Source of the DNA: Lentisphaera araneosa HTCC2155
GTDB lineage: Bacteria; Verrucomicrobiota; Lentisphaeria; Lentisphaerales; Lentisphaeraceae
DNA: 64,000 nt
Direction: 5' to 3'
Assembly (NCBI RefSeq): GCF_000170755.1
Contig: NZ_ABCK01000019.1
Span: 34,509-98,508 of the forward strand
In this document: positions 46,382-54,917 of the stretch, piece after piece
How the letters are laid out: the number at the start of each line of letters is the position of its first letter
How positions within the stretch are numbered: position 1 is the first letter of the stretch
Notes under the pieces: model-generated
Told to the model about the DNA's origin: nothing
Database searches by the model: none
Seen by the model: only the letters and a program-made list of their open reading frames with translations
Made by a program: the position numbers and the translations under genes

Positions 46382-49300
46382 TTGTATAATCATTCTATAT
46401 TTCATTTATTTTCATTCTGCGTTTTGTGGATGGCATTAATTACACAAGGCCAAAAAGTGCCTTTTAATAAAGACTGGAAGTTTAACTTATCAGATAACCG
46501 ACAAGCGATTGAATCTGATTTTAATGATCTTGCTTGGGACGCAGTTGACTTACCTCATGACTGGGCTTTTGAGGCGGTATACTCTGAAGATGCCGTTCAG
46601 GGTGACCGCGGAGGCTATAAACCGGGTGGGATAGCTTGGTATCGCAAAGAGTTCGATCTACCGAAAATAAGTTCAACTAAGCGTGTGAGAATTGATTTCG
46701 ATGCGGTTTATATGAATAGTGAAGTCTGGATTAATGGTCATTATTTAGGTAAGCGACCTTATGGCTATATTAGCTTTAGCTATGATTTATCCAAATACCT
46801 AAAACCTAGACATAATGTAATAGCCGTTCGTGTTGATAATAGTCATGAGCCATCGGCTCGCTGGTATCATGGTTGCGGAATTTACGGTCATGTAAATTTG
46901 GTTTATACTGATGCTGTGCACATAGCAAAAGATGGTGTTTGGGTTGCGACCCCCCAGATCACTAAACAGCAAGCTGATGTGGTGGTTGAAAGCGAGGTTT
47001 TAAATACTTCATCTAACGCAGTGACCGCTGAAGTTAAAGCTGTTGTGTTGGACCCCAACGGGAAGAAAGTGGCAGAAAAGTCACAGTTAGTGAAAATAGC
47101 AGCCCATAATAAAATGATTCAAAAACAAAGTTTTTTGCTTTCTCAACCTCAGTTATGGGATATAACAGCCCCAAACCTGTACAAAGTCGTTACTACGATT
47201 TCTGTGGATAATAAAGTAAGTGATAAAGTAGTAACTCGCTTTGGAATACGGACGATTAAATGGGATGTAAAAACAGGCTTTTGGCTCAATGGTAAAAATA
47301 TAAAATTATTAGGTGTGAGTGACCACTTGGAAGCAGGACCAGTGGGGGCAGCAATACCAGATGAGTTAAAACGTTGGAAGATTCAACTTTTAAAAGATAT
47401 GGGATGTAATGCGATTCGCTTAGCACATAATCCGGAGACACCAGTTTTTTATGATCTATGTGATGAAATAGGCATACTGGTAATGGATGAAATATTTGAT
47501 GGTTGGGAAGAGAAAGCTCAGCAAGATTATGGTAAACAGGCTTTTAATGATTGGTGGGAACGAGACTTGCGTTCCTGGTTAAAGCGCGATCGTAATCACC
47601 CTAGTGTTTTTATCTGGAGTTTAGGAAATGAAACTAAGGGTGAGGTAGCAAAGGATCTTGTTAGAATATGTCGTGAAATGGATCCCTATCGCTTAACGAC
47701 ATCGGGTCATTCCGGAGATGAGGAAATGGATGTATTAGGCGTCAACGGTGCTAGTGAAAGCATGAAGTTTTTTGAACAGTTACCTCCGAATAAACCATTT
47801 GTCTCCACGGAAGCCCCACATACTTGGCAGGTCAGAGGCTTTTACCGAACTAAAACTTGGTTTCGTGATGGTTATCCGAATGAACGACATAAGCCATTCC
47901 CTTGTCCAGATTTGACTGAGAAGGAAATTTTTACTTACTATGGTATTAAACCACATGACCGTGAAAATCGTAAACAGTTTTTTAATTCCTCCTACGATAA
48001 TGCCATGGTGAGGGTTACTGCCCGGAAAAACTGGGAGTTAATGCGTGATACACCGTGGTATAGTGGACACTTTCGTTGGACTGGTTTCGATTATATAGGA
48101 GAAGCTGGATATGTACATGGTGGCTGGCCCTTCCGTGCCTTTATGGGCGGGGCACTTGATTTAGCGGGCTTTAAAAAAGATCTGTATTATTTTTATCAGA
48201 GTCAATGGACCCAAGAACCCATGGTTCATATTTTGCCGCATTGGACGCACCCTAAAATGGAATTGGGTACGGAAATTCCGGTATGGGTCTATTCCAATTG
48301 TGATGAAGTAGAGCTTTTTCTCAATGGTATCTCACTAGGAAAAGATAAGCCTGGAAGAAAGTGGGACGAAATGCAATGTGAGTGGATGGTTCCTTGGGAA
48401 CCAGGTACTATCACTGCTGTAGCCTATAAAGAGGGTAAAGAAATTTTACGAACTTCGCACTCTACCGCTGGCGTTCCATCTCAACTTAAGTTGAGCACAA
48501 CAGGTGACGAATGTCCTGTTGTTACAGTAGAACAACTGGATAAAAAGGGTGAGCTAAATCCTTACGCAGAAAATCGTATTCATTATTATGTTGAGGGTCC
48601 AGCACGCCTTCTTTCCTTAGAAAGTGGTAATCCAATTAATACAGAAAGTAACTATGGGAAGACATCTAGGACGACCTTTTTTGGACGAGGACGTGCGTTC
48701 CTAAAAAAGACATCTGAAAAAGGTGATATAAATGTTGTCGTAGCAGCGATCTGTGGAGAAAAACAACTCATGACTTCCAATGAAATTAGTATCGATAATA
48801 AGTTGCTTACACTTCAGGGAGAGAAAAAAGATTTCGATGTCAAAATCTACTATTCAATAGATGGTACTAAACCTAAAACCCTCTACACTAAACCCTTTTT
48901 AGTGGAGCAGGATACAACTGTCCGAGCCTATGTTTATGATGGCCAGCGCTTGCTGTTTAGCATGAGTGAAAAGTTTTCTGATGATGAAGGTTTGTATTGG
49001 GGCAGTGTAGAAGATTCTCTTGTAGTGGGTGGTGGAGAGCAAGCCGAAGATGCAGAGTTCAATGGTGTTAAAGTTTCGACTAGAGGTAATTGGTTTAATG
49101 GTAAAGGTTATATAGACTTTGGAAAGAGTATAGGCGGCTACGTTGAGTGGTATCAAGAAAATGATGGCGATGCTGGCGATGTGAACTTAGCAATTCGTTA
49201 TAGGCATGCCGTAAAAGATCAGGAGGGGGGCTACTTAAAACTCACGGTAAATGGTGAAGTTATTAAAGCAAAAGTCTTCTTTCCAGTCACTCGACATGGC

Positions 49301-49414
49301 ACGAATTACGCTAAGTCCTGGGTGAAAATCCCTCTGAAGAAAGGCGCAAATACCATTCGTTTGACGTCTATCGAAAACAGAAGTCCATATATTGATGAGA
49401 TAGTTGTGAAGTAA
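46382..49414 (+). CDS. GH2 beta-galactosidase with C-terminal FN3-like and CBM-like domains (TTG start)
   Basis: 1010 residues. TTG 46382 is chosen because AAGGAG (46370-46375) sits 6 bases before it and an in-frame TAA lies at 46361, with no other start between. A signal peptide is followed by the GH2 sandwich (FNKDWKFNLSD, WYRKEFDLP, VWINGHYLGKRPYGY), the Ig-like domain and the TIM barrel. The acid/base is Glu417 in WSLGNE and the nucleophile Glu477 in FVSTEAPHTW. The C-terminus adds a chitobiase/FN3-like piece (YYSIDGTKPKTLYTKPF) and a CBM6/35-like beta-sandwich ending ENRSPYIDEIVVK. It is a secreted enzyme removing beta-linked galactose or a related sugar, likely working with the sulfatases. 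Confidence 0.93.
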   Translation: MYNHSIFHLFSFCVLWMALITQGQKVPFNKDWKFNLSDNRQAIESDFNDLAWDAVDLPHDWAFEAVYSEDAVQGDRGGYKPGGIAWYRKEFDLPKISSTKRVRIDFDAVYMNSEVWINGHYLGKRPYGYISFSYDLSKYLKPRHNVIAVRVDNSHEPSARWYHGCGIYGHVNLVYTDAVHIAKDGVWVATPQITKQQADVVVESEVLNTSSNAVTAEVKAVVLDPNGKKVAEKSQLVKIAAHNKMIQKQSFLLSQPQLWDITAPNLYKVVTTISVDNKVSDKVVTRFGIRTIKWDVKTGFWLNGKNIKLLGVSDHLEAGPVGAAIPDELKRWKIQLLKDMGCNAIRLAHNPETPVFYDLCDEIGILVMDEIFDGWEEKAQQDYGKQAFNDWWERDLRSWLKRDRNHPSVFIWSLGNETKGEVAKDLVRICREMDPYRLTTSGHSGDEEMDVLGVNGASESMKFFEQLPPNKPFVSTEAPHTWQVRGFYRTKTWFRDGYPNERHKPFPCPDLTEKEIFTYYGIKPHDRENRKQFFNSSYDNAMVRVTARKNWELMRDTPWYSGHFRWTGFDYIGEAGYVHGGWPFRAFMGGALDLAGFKKDLYYFYQSQWTQEPMVHILPHWTHPKMELGTEIPVWVYSNCDEVELFLNGISLGKDKPGRKWDEMQCEWMVPWEPGTITAVAYKEGKEILRTSHSTAGVPSQLKLSTTGDECPVVTVEQLDKKGELNPYAENRIHYYVEGPARLLSLESGNPINTESNYGKTSRTTFFGRGRAFLKKTSEKGDINVVVAAICGEKQLMTSNEISIDNKLLTLQGEKKDFDVKIYYSIDGTKPKTLYTKPFLVEQDTTVRAYVYDGQRLLFSMSEKFSDDEGLYWGSVEDSLVVGGGEQAEDAEFNGVKVSTRGNWFNGKGYIDFGKSIGGYVEWYQENDGDAGDVNLAIRYRHAVKDQEGGYLKLTVNGEVIKAKVFFPVTRHGTNYAKSWVKIPLKKGANTIRLTSIENRSPYIDEIVVK

Positions 49415-49720
49415 TTTAAGTATATGATTGGGGTTCAAAGCTATGTTTCATATTAGAAGTCATCCGTTTTATATAGTCGGTTAAGTGACTTTTACATCGA
49501 GTCGGATCTAATCCACCATCCCCTAAAATGGGGTTGCAATAGAGGCTCCATAGCTGCTACTCAACATCAATCAAAAGAACTCTAGTCTTTTCGGGTGTAA
49601 TGAAATGGACCCTTACTAAGGATTTTACTAGGTACCCAAAATGATATATTCTTATGATTTTATAATCATCATAGATAAGCTCAGTCATTAGATCGATATA
49701 GTAAGGATAAAGGGAAATAT
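49415..49720. other. Intergenic region, ~300 bp
   Basis: No gene is visible. A short self-complementary piece (CCATCCCCTAAAATGGGG near 49517) may form a weak hairpin after the GH2 gene. Confidence 0.4.
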
Positions 49721-50068
49721 ATGAAGAACTACATGATTGAAAACTTTGAAAACCTTGATGCGGTCAGCTGTCCATGCGGGTTGACAAAACGTGCCTTTGT
49801 AATGCCTGAGAATAAAATAGCTTCAATACACCTCGTTGATATTAGTGAAGATGCAAAAGTACATTACCATAAAAAAATGACTGAGATATATGTCATTTTA
49901 GAGGTTGAGGGTAATGCCTACATGGAGCTAGATGGCGCCAAAGTTCCTATAAAACCCTTGCATACTATTTTTATCAAACCTGGTTGTAGACACAGAGCTG
50001 TAGGTAAAATGAAAATACTTAATATCCCTATACCTGCATTTGATCCTAACGATGAATATTTTGACTGA
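49721..50068 (+). CDS. Cupin-domain protein
   Basis: 115 residues, cytoplasmic. Single cupin_2 barrel with the metal-binding pattern HYHKKMTEIYVILEVEGNAYMELDG and the second motif PGCRHRAVGK; GIFIKP-type turns are present. AAAGGG precedes the ATG. Such stand-alone cupins may be sugar isomerases/epimerases, sensors or small dioxygenases; nothing in the sequence decides. It is followed after ~70 bases by the DUF3606-like gene and is the last full gene before the tRNA fragment. Confidence 0.85.
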   Translation: MKNYMIENFENLDAVSCPCGLTKRAFVMPENKIASIHLVDISEDAKVHYHKKMTEIYVILEVEGNAYMELDGAKVPIKPLHTIFIKPGCRHRAVGKMKILNIPIPAFDPNDEYFD

Positions 50069-50137
50069 AAATCAAGTATGAAATAGTCTGGTCAAAGTTC
50101 GTACAAGATAAAATCTGATCATAGAAGGAGAATAAAT

Positions 50138-50311
50138 ATGAATTTAGTTAGTATAGATATTACAGACAGTAAAAACCTAAAGGGGTGGGCATCTATATTT
50201 GATGTACCTCTAGAGAAACTACTCCTTGCAATTGAAGAAGTAGGAAACCTTGTAATAGATGTAGATCAATGGATAGTTGCCAGTTATGCTAATACGCGTA
50301 GACCGAATTAG
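50138..50311 (+). CDS. DUF3606-like small protein
   Basis: 57 residues, ATG 50138 to TAG 50311, with AGAAGGAG 7 bases before the start. The pattern W.SIFDVPLEKLLLAIEEVGNLVIDVDQWI matches the short DUF3606 type (W..F.V....L..A...VG.....V..). The role of this family is unknown. Confidence 0.7.
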   Translation: MNLVSIDITDSKNLKGWASIFDVPLEKLLLAIEEVGNLVIDVDQWIVASYANTRRPN

Positions 50312-50447
50312 TAGTCCACATGAATACCGAAACGTACTCAAAACTGGCAAAGACATCCACGGCACCGCACGAATACAGACTTATTAAAAAGGGCCGACGG
50401 GTGATGTTAGAGGATTAATTCTGAAGCTCTATTTTGTTTGATGCAAC

Positions 50448-50469
50448 TGTAGCACTTTTGTAGCACTTT
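50448..50469 (+). repeat. Tandem 11-bp direct repeat TGTAGCACTTT x2
   Basis: Two perfect adjacent copies (50448-50458, 50459-50469), with a related CTACAAAGT in inverted orientation near 50550. Repeats of this sort next to a tRNA 3' end resemble arm-type sites of tyrosine recombinases. Confidence 0.6.
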
Positions 50470-50568
50470 GCTTTTTCATGCACCGACATGAAGTGATATG
50501 CACAGGCTACCGATTAAGTAAGGAATTGCTAAAAATTGTAAAAAAAAGACTACAAAGTAATCCGAAAA

Positions 50569-50615
50569 ACTGACTCATAATCGGACGGTCGCGGGTTCAA
50601 GTCCCTCAGGGCCCA
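50569..50615 (+). tRNA. 3' half of a tRNA-Met (CAT anticodon), 5' half missing
   Basis: The anticodon arm (CTGA, loop CTCATAA, TCGG), the T-arm (GGTTCAAGTCC core) and the acceptor 3' strand AGGGCCC plus A are present; CCA is not encoded. The matching 5' acceptor (GGGCCCT) and D-arm are absent from the ~130 bases upstream. Since the breakpoint is at the anticodon arm and the terminator follows, this looks like the att-side copy left when an element integrated into a tRNA-Met gene. An alternative is a simple deletion of the 5' half. Confidence 0.75.
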
Positions 50616-50627
50616 CTCGAAAACAAG

Positions 50628-50655
50628 AAAGCACTTACAGCGATGTAAGTGCTTT
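50628..50655 (+). terminator. Rho-independent terminator after the tRNA fragment
   Basis: AAAGCACTTACA and TGTAAGTGCTTT form a perfect 12-bp stem with loop GCGA, followed by TTCTTT. It is the natural terminator position for a tRNA gene. Confidence 0.85.
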
Positions 50656-50679
50656 TTCTTTGCTCTGATTAAATCAGTT

Positions 50680-50999
50680 TTAATTTGAATGCTTATCAAT
50701 AGAAATGAACATTTGTGAATAAAGCTGAATTTCCTCAGCTAAATTATTATCCTTCATAACTACCGAAGCATTTTGCGAGTCTCGCGAACCATCGTCGATT
50801 TGGAAGCCAGTGAAACTATAGAATGAGCCTTTTAGGAAATATAATTTGGCTCTTGCTAGACTGAATCCGAGACTTGAGTAATGGTTGGCTGTAAGTCTTG
50901 TGAACGTATTTTCAAAGTTTTCGTTGCTGGACTTTCAACTGCAAGTAGTGTCGAGCTACTAAATGTTAAAAGGCTAATAATCAATAACTTGAGTTTCAT
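50680..50999 (-). pseudogene. Small secreted protein gene with a frameshift
   Basis: From ATG 50999 a signal peptide is read (MKLKLLIISLLTFSSSTLLA) and then VESPAT. The frame soon stops, whereas the next frame continues NENFENTFTRLTANHYSSLG to a TAA at 50680-50682 (about 105 residues in all). One base appears lost near 50928. Family unknown. It is the last of four small minus-strand genes (51906 to 50680) with spacings of 7-14 bases, so probably an operon. Confidence 0.6.
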
Positions 51000-51013
51000 T
51001 TTAATTCCTTTGT

Positions 51014-51445
51014 TTACCTTTGACTAAGGGAGACGTAGAGTTTTTCATTTTCTATATCATAGACGACGCGAGTCCCACCACTATTAGCAAAAACTTTGCT
51101 ATAGCTTAAAGCATGCTTAACGATGATGTCTTCTTCGCTAATATTGTATTGCCTGAAACGCTGCTCAAACTTATCTTCTTTGAGCTCCCAGCCATTATCA
51201 TCGGCAAACTTCATGAAGTCATTCTTCTTCATCTTACAGTTATACGTTTTTATCCAACCGAAGCCACCGCGTTCATAAAAATTGATTTCTGACGCCGAAC
51301 TTGGCAACCAGTCCACCGAGGCTTGATTCTTTCCCATATCTTCGGGTGAATAGGTAAAGCTGATAATAAAGAGGGCAACAAAGATCAAGACGAGAGCCAT
51401 AGAACTAATAGCTAGCCATTTTAATATCTTTTTAAATGTTTTCAT
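51014..51445 (-). CDS. Single-pass membrane hypothetical protein
   Basis: 143 residues: a short basic N-terminus, one membrane helix (WLAISSMALVLIFVALFIISF) and a ~110-residue extracytoplasmic domain with aromatic residues (FYERGGFGWIKTYNCK). No recognised family. It lies 13 bases after the 59-residue membrane protein gene and 14 before the frameshifted secreted protein. Confidence 0.7.
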   Translation of the reverse strand: MKTFKKILKWLAISSMALVLIFVALFIISFTYSPEDMGKNQASVDWLPSSASEINFYERGGFGWIKTYNCKMKKNDFMKFADDNGWELKEDKFEQRFRQYNISEEDIIVKHALSYSKVFANSGGTRVVYDIENEKLYVSLSQR

Positions 51446-51458
51446 AATTAAGTCTTTT

Positions 51459-51638
51459 TTAAATAAAGTGTATTAATAAATAGATGCACAAAACAAATGC
51501 TGTCGCGAGTAAAAACCATTTAAGATCATTGATAAAACAAGCTTTGAGTTCTTTCTTTTTATCCTCTTTGCTCAATTCAGCAAAATTCTGCTTCAAAAAA
51601 ATCTCAGATAAATGTCTTTTAAAACTCTTCTTTTTCAT
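51459..51638 (-). CDS. Small membrane protein, 59 residues
   Basis: ATG 51638 to TAA 51459: a basic/amphipathic N-terminal part (KKKSFKRHLSEIFLKQNFAE) and one C-terminal membrane helix (LKWFLLATAFVLCIYLLI). Seven bases separate it from the zinc-ribbon gene upstream and 13 from the next gene, consistent with an operon. Function unknown. Confidence 0.6.
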   Translation of the reverse strand: MKKKSFKRHLSEIFLKQNFAELSKEDKKKELKACFINDLKWFLLATAFVLCIYLLIHFI

Positions 51639-51645
51639 CTATTTA

Positions 51646-51906
51646 TCAATTGCTGTTAAATATAATAATGATCAAGAAAAACAAAGAAAATAGAGCGAGC
51701 CAAGATAAAACTGTACTATAAGCCTCTTCGTGATTACAGCTATCGCAAATGAGTTTACTCTTCGAAAAGGCACACTGAAAAAGTAGATAAAACCAGCCAA
51801 TAAATAAGACCCCACTTTTACTAGGGCGTGAATTGATTGGATGAATCACTCTGGTCTTCAAACTTTGACAATTCGAACATTTTATATTTGAGTACTGTTC
51901 TGACAT
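51646..51906 (-). CDS. Zinc-ribbon membrane protein
   Basis: 86 residues with two CxxC knuckles (KCSNCQ near residue 10 and CDSCN near residue 57), a hydrophobic stretch between them (VLFIGWFYLLFQCAF) and a C-terminal helix (LSWLALFSLFFLIIIIF). It is first in the four-gene set and starts 5 bases after the DUF1254 gene stop on the same strand. Function unknown. Confidence 0.7.
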   Translation of the reverse strand: MSEQYSNIKCSNCQSLKTRVIHPINSRPSKSGVLFIGWFYLLFQCAFSKSKLICDSCNHEEAYSTVLSWLALFSLFFLIIIIFNSN

Positions 51907-51911
51907 CTATG

Positions 51912-53459
51912 TTATCCTAGAGCTAAATAATCATTATTTTTAGAAATGTTTTCGACGTCGTTTAGTATCCAAGTTTTGAACCAGTCTTTAGTTTCTGGAC
52001 GGTAGAGACGGAAGAGAAAAAACCAATCACTAGCATCTGTAGCACTCTTTGTAGTCACCCAGTTAGCTTCGTAGCCTTTTGGAACTTTGTCCAAGTTAGG
52101 AGCATAATAAACATCAACCGAACCATCTGCATTCTTTACCATCTTATCTAGATCTTTAGTCGAAGCACCAACACGATCCACACCACGGTTGAAGTTCTTA
52201 GTCTCCATATTGTATACGATTGCTGACCAAAAATCTTTAGCAGGGACATCCGCAGGAACATTCAGTTTGTAAGTATCTTTACCGTTAAGCAAGTTACCAT
52301 CAGAATCGCGTAGTCCCGTTAAATAAAATGTGGCACCGCCCAATTTGTTCGGTAGGAAGGTAACATAAAAGTATGAGGCGGCACGTTTATCGATTAGGAT
52401 TTCTTCACCATCTTCGAAGGGGAAGCCAAGTTGTGCTTGCGCGCCAAAATTCCAGAAGGACCATTCAGATAGCTTTTTGCCATCTTTAACCCAGAGTGGA
52501 GCAACCGTTTCACCCTCAGTGACGAACTTCTTCTGCATGTATGAGTAAGCAAGTTCTAAACCCTCGAGTGCAGCTTTCTTCTGAATGGCTGTTGGCTTAA
52601 ACTCTTCTCCTTTTTTGATGCCGATGCTTTGCAGCATTGAGTACATAGCACGATCTTTTTCACGTATGGGATTATTTTGTACTACATCGTTGATGTCTTC
52701 AATGAAAGTCATATTATAATAGGGAAGACAGTCGTAGGCGAGATCAGTCGCATCCAAATACTCAGTAGCTTCAACCTTATCCGCAAGAGCTTCTTCAAGT
52801 GAGTAAATCTTAATACTTTTAGCGTGTTTTCCTGCATATGCGTGAGTAGCGCCGTTCAATAGTGTCGGACGAAACGCGAAAGAACAATCATAACCGTCCA
52901 TATTTGGAACGATAATGTAAGCTTTGGCTTTCAGTTCATCTACAGTGCCGTGTTTGCCGTCATAGTTTGGTGGCAGAAATAAATACTTACCACCTTTACC
53001 TTCGTCAGCGCCTTTAGAGCCAACATCGATCATCGGGACATGCCAAGCTGATATAAAGGAACCGAAGTAGTCTATCTGGTTAGTCATGGGAGGGACTTCA
53101 ACAACCATGGCGCCTTTCTTGGTAGAGATCGAACCCCAAGCATAGGCTGTGGTGTCGTTGGCAGTTAGGAATCCTTTGTCTGAACCGAAGGGTTTAGTTA
53201 TAAAGTTAACTGTATCGTAATCACCACCAGCTCGCTTAGTCGCCTTGATAAAATCGACCTGAGCAACTGCAGGCATGTAGTAGATAGCGGCTTGAGTCGC
53301 ACGCTGAACCATAACTTGGTACACGATATTAGTGTGTTGTGCCGATCGAGCTAGGATGTCACCTGTATCGTTGAAGTTTTGATCAGTCGGTGTTGTCGCC
53401 ATAGATGTAGTCGATAACAATGAAGCCGTGATAGCTGTCAAAGTAAGTAGTCTTTTCAT
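51912..53459 (-). CDS. DUF1254/DUF1214 domain protein, secreted
   Basis: 515 residues; signal peptide (KRLLTLTAITASLLSTTSMA). N-terminal DUF1254 (PMTNQIDYFGSFISAWHVPMIDVGSKGADEGKGGKYLFLPPNYDG) and C-terminal DUF1214 (ANWVTTKSATDASDWFFLFRLYRPETKDW) in the usual order and length. These periplasmic proteins are widespread and of unknown enzymatic role. GC content is higher than in the sulfatase region. ~670 bp of repeat-containing DNA lies upstream. Confidence 0.92.
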   Translation of the reverse strand: MKRLLTLTAITASLLSTTSMATTPTDQNFNDTGDILARSAQHTNIVYQVMVQRATQAAIYYMPAVAQVDFIKATKRAGGDYDTVNFITKPFGSDKGFLTANDTTAYAWGSISTKKGAMVVEVPPMTNQIDYFGSFISAWHVPMIDVGSKGADEGKGGKYLFLPPNYDGKHGTVDELKAKAYIIVPNMDGYDCSFAFRPTLLNGATHAYAGKHAKSIKIYSLEEALADKVEATEYLDATDLAYDCLPYYNMTFIEDINDVVQNNPIREKDRAMYSMLQSIGIKKGEEFKPTAIQKKAALEGLELAYSYMQKKFVTEGETVAPLWVKDGKKLSEWSFWNFGAQAQLGFPFEDGEEILIDKRAASYFYVTFLPNKLGGATFYLTGLRDSDGNLLNGKDTYKLNVPADVPAKDFWSAIVYNMETKNFNRGVDRVGASTKDLDKMVKNADGSVDVYYAPNLDKVPKGYEANWVTTKSATDASDWFFLFRLYRPETKDWFKTWILNDVENISKNNDYLALG

Positions 53460-54129
53460 TAATGAATCTCCATAATTCCTAGCAGTTGATAAAATATTAT
53501 GGAAACAATAAAGTACGCCCTTAATATTTTTAATAGGTGATTTCTTTTTTTTACTTAAGCATTAAGCAAAAACTTCGTGGCTTGGCACCTTCGCGAGAGA
53601 AAAATGAAGAGCAATTTTAAATTATGAATTGGTCGGTTCGTAAGTATGGATTGACTTAGAAGTGTAGAGACGCTGTCCCCATCCCTGCGAGGCTTGCCAG
53701 CCATCGGCGGGCAATAAAGTCAATTATGAATGCTTAATTATAAATTTTGAATTGGTCGGTTCGTAAGTATGGATTGAGTTGGAAGTGTAGGGACGCTGTC
53801 CCCATCCTTGCGAGGCTTGCCAGCCATCGACGGGCAATAAAGTTAATTATGAATGGTAAATTATAAATTTTGAATCCGGAATAATGTAATGGTTTTACTC
53901 TGCGTCGCCGTGCCTCTGCGTGATGATTACAGTACAGTTTAAGAAGTCTTCTGAGTTCCATACCTTAAGGCATGGGATATGTTTATCCATTGTTTGTCTT
54001 AGGATTTCATCCTAAGCTACTTAAAGTTTAATGGTTTCACCATAATTGAAATATTCTAAAATCGGTGGAAACAAAATAAGGGTCTATGCCCGCAAGGGAA
54101 CATACCCTGTAGTTGATTTTAGCTCTTAA
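53460..54129. other. Repeat-rich intergenic region, 670 bp
   Basis: Contains the two 123-bp repeats, then CTCTGCGT-type sequence at 53898-53921 that resembles the CTCTGCGTCTCTGCG family of intergenic repeats of other bacteria. I see no gene; the 75-codon minus frame across the repeats is not believable. Confidence 0.6.
53631..53876. repeat. Two tandem copies of a 123-bp repeat
   Basis: Copy 1 53631-53753, copy 2 53754-53876, both opening with GGTCGGTTCGTAAGTATGGA and differing at only about ten positions. Each contains GGGACGCTGTCCC-like and TTGCC...GGGCAA dyads and ends in AATTATGAATG, AAATTTTGAAT. The dyads and intergenic position suggest a REP/MITE-like element. Confidence 0.85.
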
Positions 54130-54915
54130 TCAGCCTTCTGTCTCCTCCTGTGGTTTATTTTCAATTAGATCTATATACTCCTGAGTCAAAGATTTCGATA
54201 ATCCTGTAGCGGCAGCTATTTTTTCGACTTTCCAACCTTCCTTTAAGCAAGTCTGAACTCTTTTGAAATCATTGGTATATCGCGTAACAGCTCGAACTGA
54301 GTGTGTTGTTTCCCGAGCGGTTTGTTCAATAGACTTTCCTTCATAACAATGTTTTATACAAATAATACGCTTATGAGTCAGCGTGGGACCAAGATCATGA
54401 ATTGTACCTCGCCGAGGGACCAATCTGTTATGTTCTTTTTCATATTCTCTTAGATATGAAGAGATTGTACTTGGAGAAAGCCCCATGATGGCGCCAGCAT
54501 CAGCAAGGGTTAAGACGCCTCCCTGTTGATAAGTTTGATCAAAGATTCGAACAACCTTCGTTATATTGCGTTTACGTTTCTTCTCCTTGGCTAAATACGC
54601 TTCAATATCATCATCGTGAATCATATCTAAAACAACAGGAACGAGCTTACATCGTTCAAGGGCTTTGCCATAACCGGCTGTTTCTGCGGCATCAACTGCG
54701 TACCACAAAGCTTGTCCCATTTTCATTCTTTCTGTTGCGGGATAATAGGTTTCAATAGTTTTAATGAGCTCTAAAACAAGACGTTCTACTAAGAGCTCGC
54801 CACCGAGCTGCGGACAATGCTGAAGAAAGAAATTCATGAGTACAGCTTTAAAATCCTTTTTAGTCCAGGCTGGCTCAGGTTTCGACTCTTTTTTATTAAC
54901 GAGTTTATCTTTCAT
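54130..54915 (-). CDS. DUF1670 HTH protein
   Basis: 261 residues, soluble. The N-terminal helical domain (FFLQHCPQLGGELLVERLVLELIKTIETYYP) is followed by two helix-turn-helix stretches (GVLTLADAGAIMGLSPSTISSYLREYEKEH and EGKSIEQTARETTHSVRAVTRYTNDF) and a third near the end (WKVEKIAAATGLSKSLTQEYIDLIE). RRGTIHDLGPTLTHKRIICIKHCYEG is the DUF1670 core. The proteins usually occur in pairs and in several copies, which suggests a mobile-type role, but the function is unknown. It starts 2 bases after the end of the second copy. Confidence 0.85.
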   Translation of the reverse strand: MKDKLVNKKESKPEPAWTKKDFKAVLMNFFLQHCPQLGGELLVERLVLELIKTIETYYPATERMKMGQALWYAVDAAETAGYGKALERCKLVPVVLDMIHDDDIEAYLAKEKKRKRNITKVVRIFDQTYQQGGVLTLADAGAIMGLSPSTISSYLREYEKEHNRLVPRRGTIHDLGPTLTHKRIICIKHCYEGKSIEQTARETTHSVRAVTRYTNDFKRVQTCLKEGWKVEKIAAATGLSKSLTQEYIDLIENKPQEETEG

Positions 54916-54917
54916 GT

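Noticed and set aside
50320..50418. 32-codon ORF (KLAKTSTAPHEYRLIKKGRR) before the tRNA fragment
   Set aside because: Possibly the tail of a lost gene, but too short and without a ribosome-binding site to call.
50440..50615. Complete tRNA gene
   Set aside because: No 5' acceptor strand or D-arm can be found at a normal distance; only the 3' half pairs.
51484..51693. Plus-strand ORF of 69 codons
   Set aside because: The minus strand has two well-spaced genes (59 and 86 residues) with better starts across the same DNA.
53734..53961. 75-codon minus-strand ORF across the 123-bp repeat
   Set aside because: It consists of repeat sequence and CTCTGCGT-type DNA; such frames arise by chance in these repeats.
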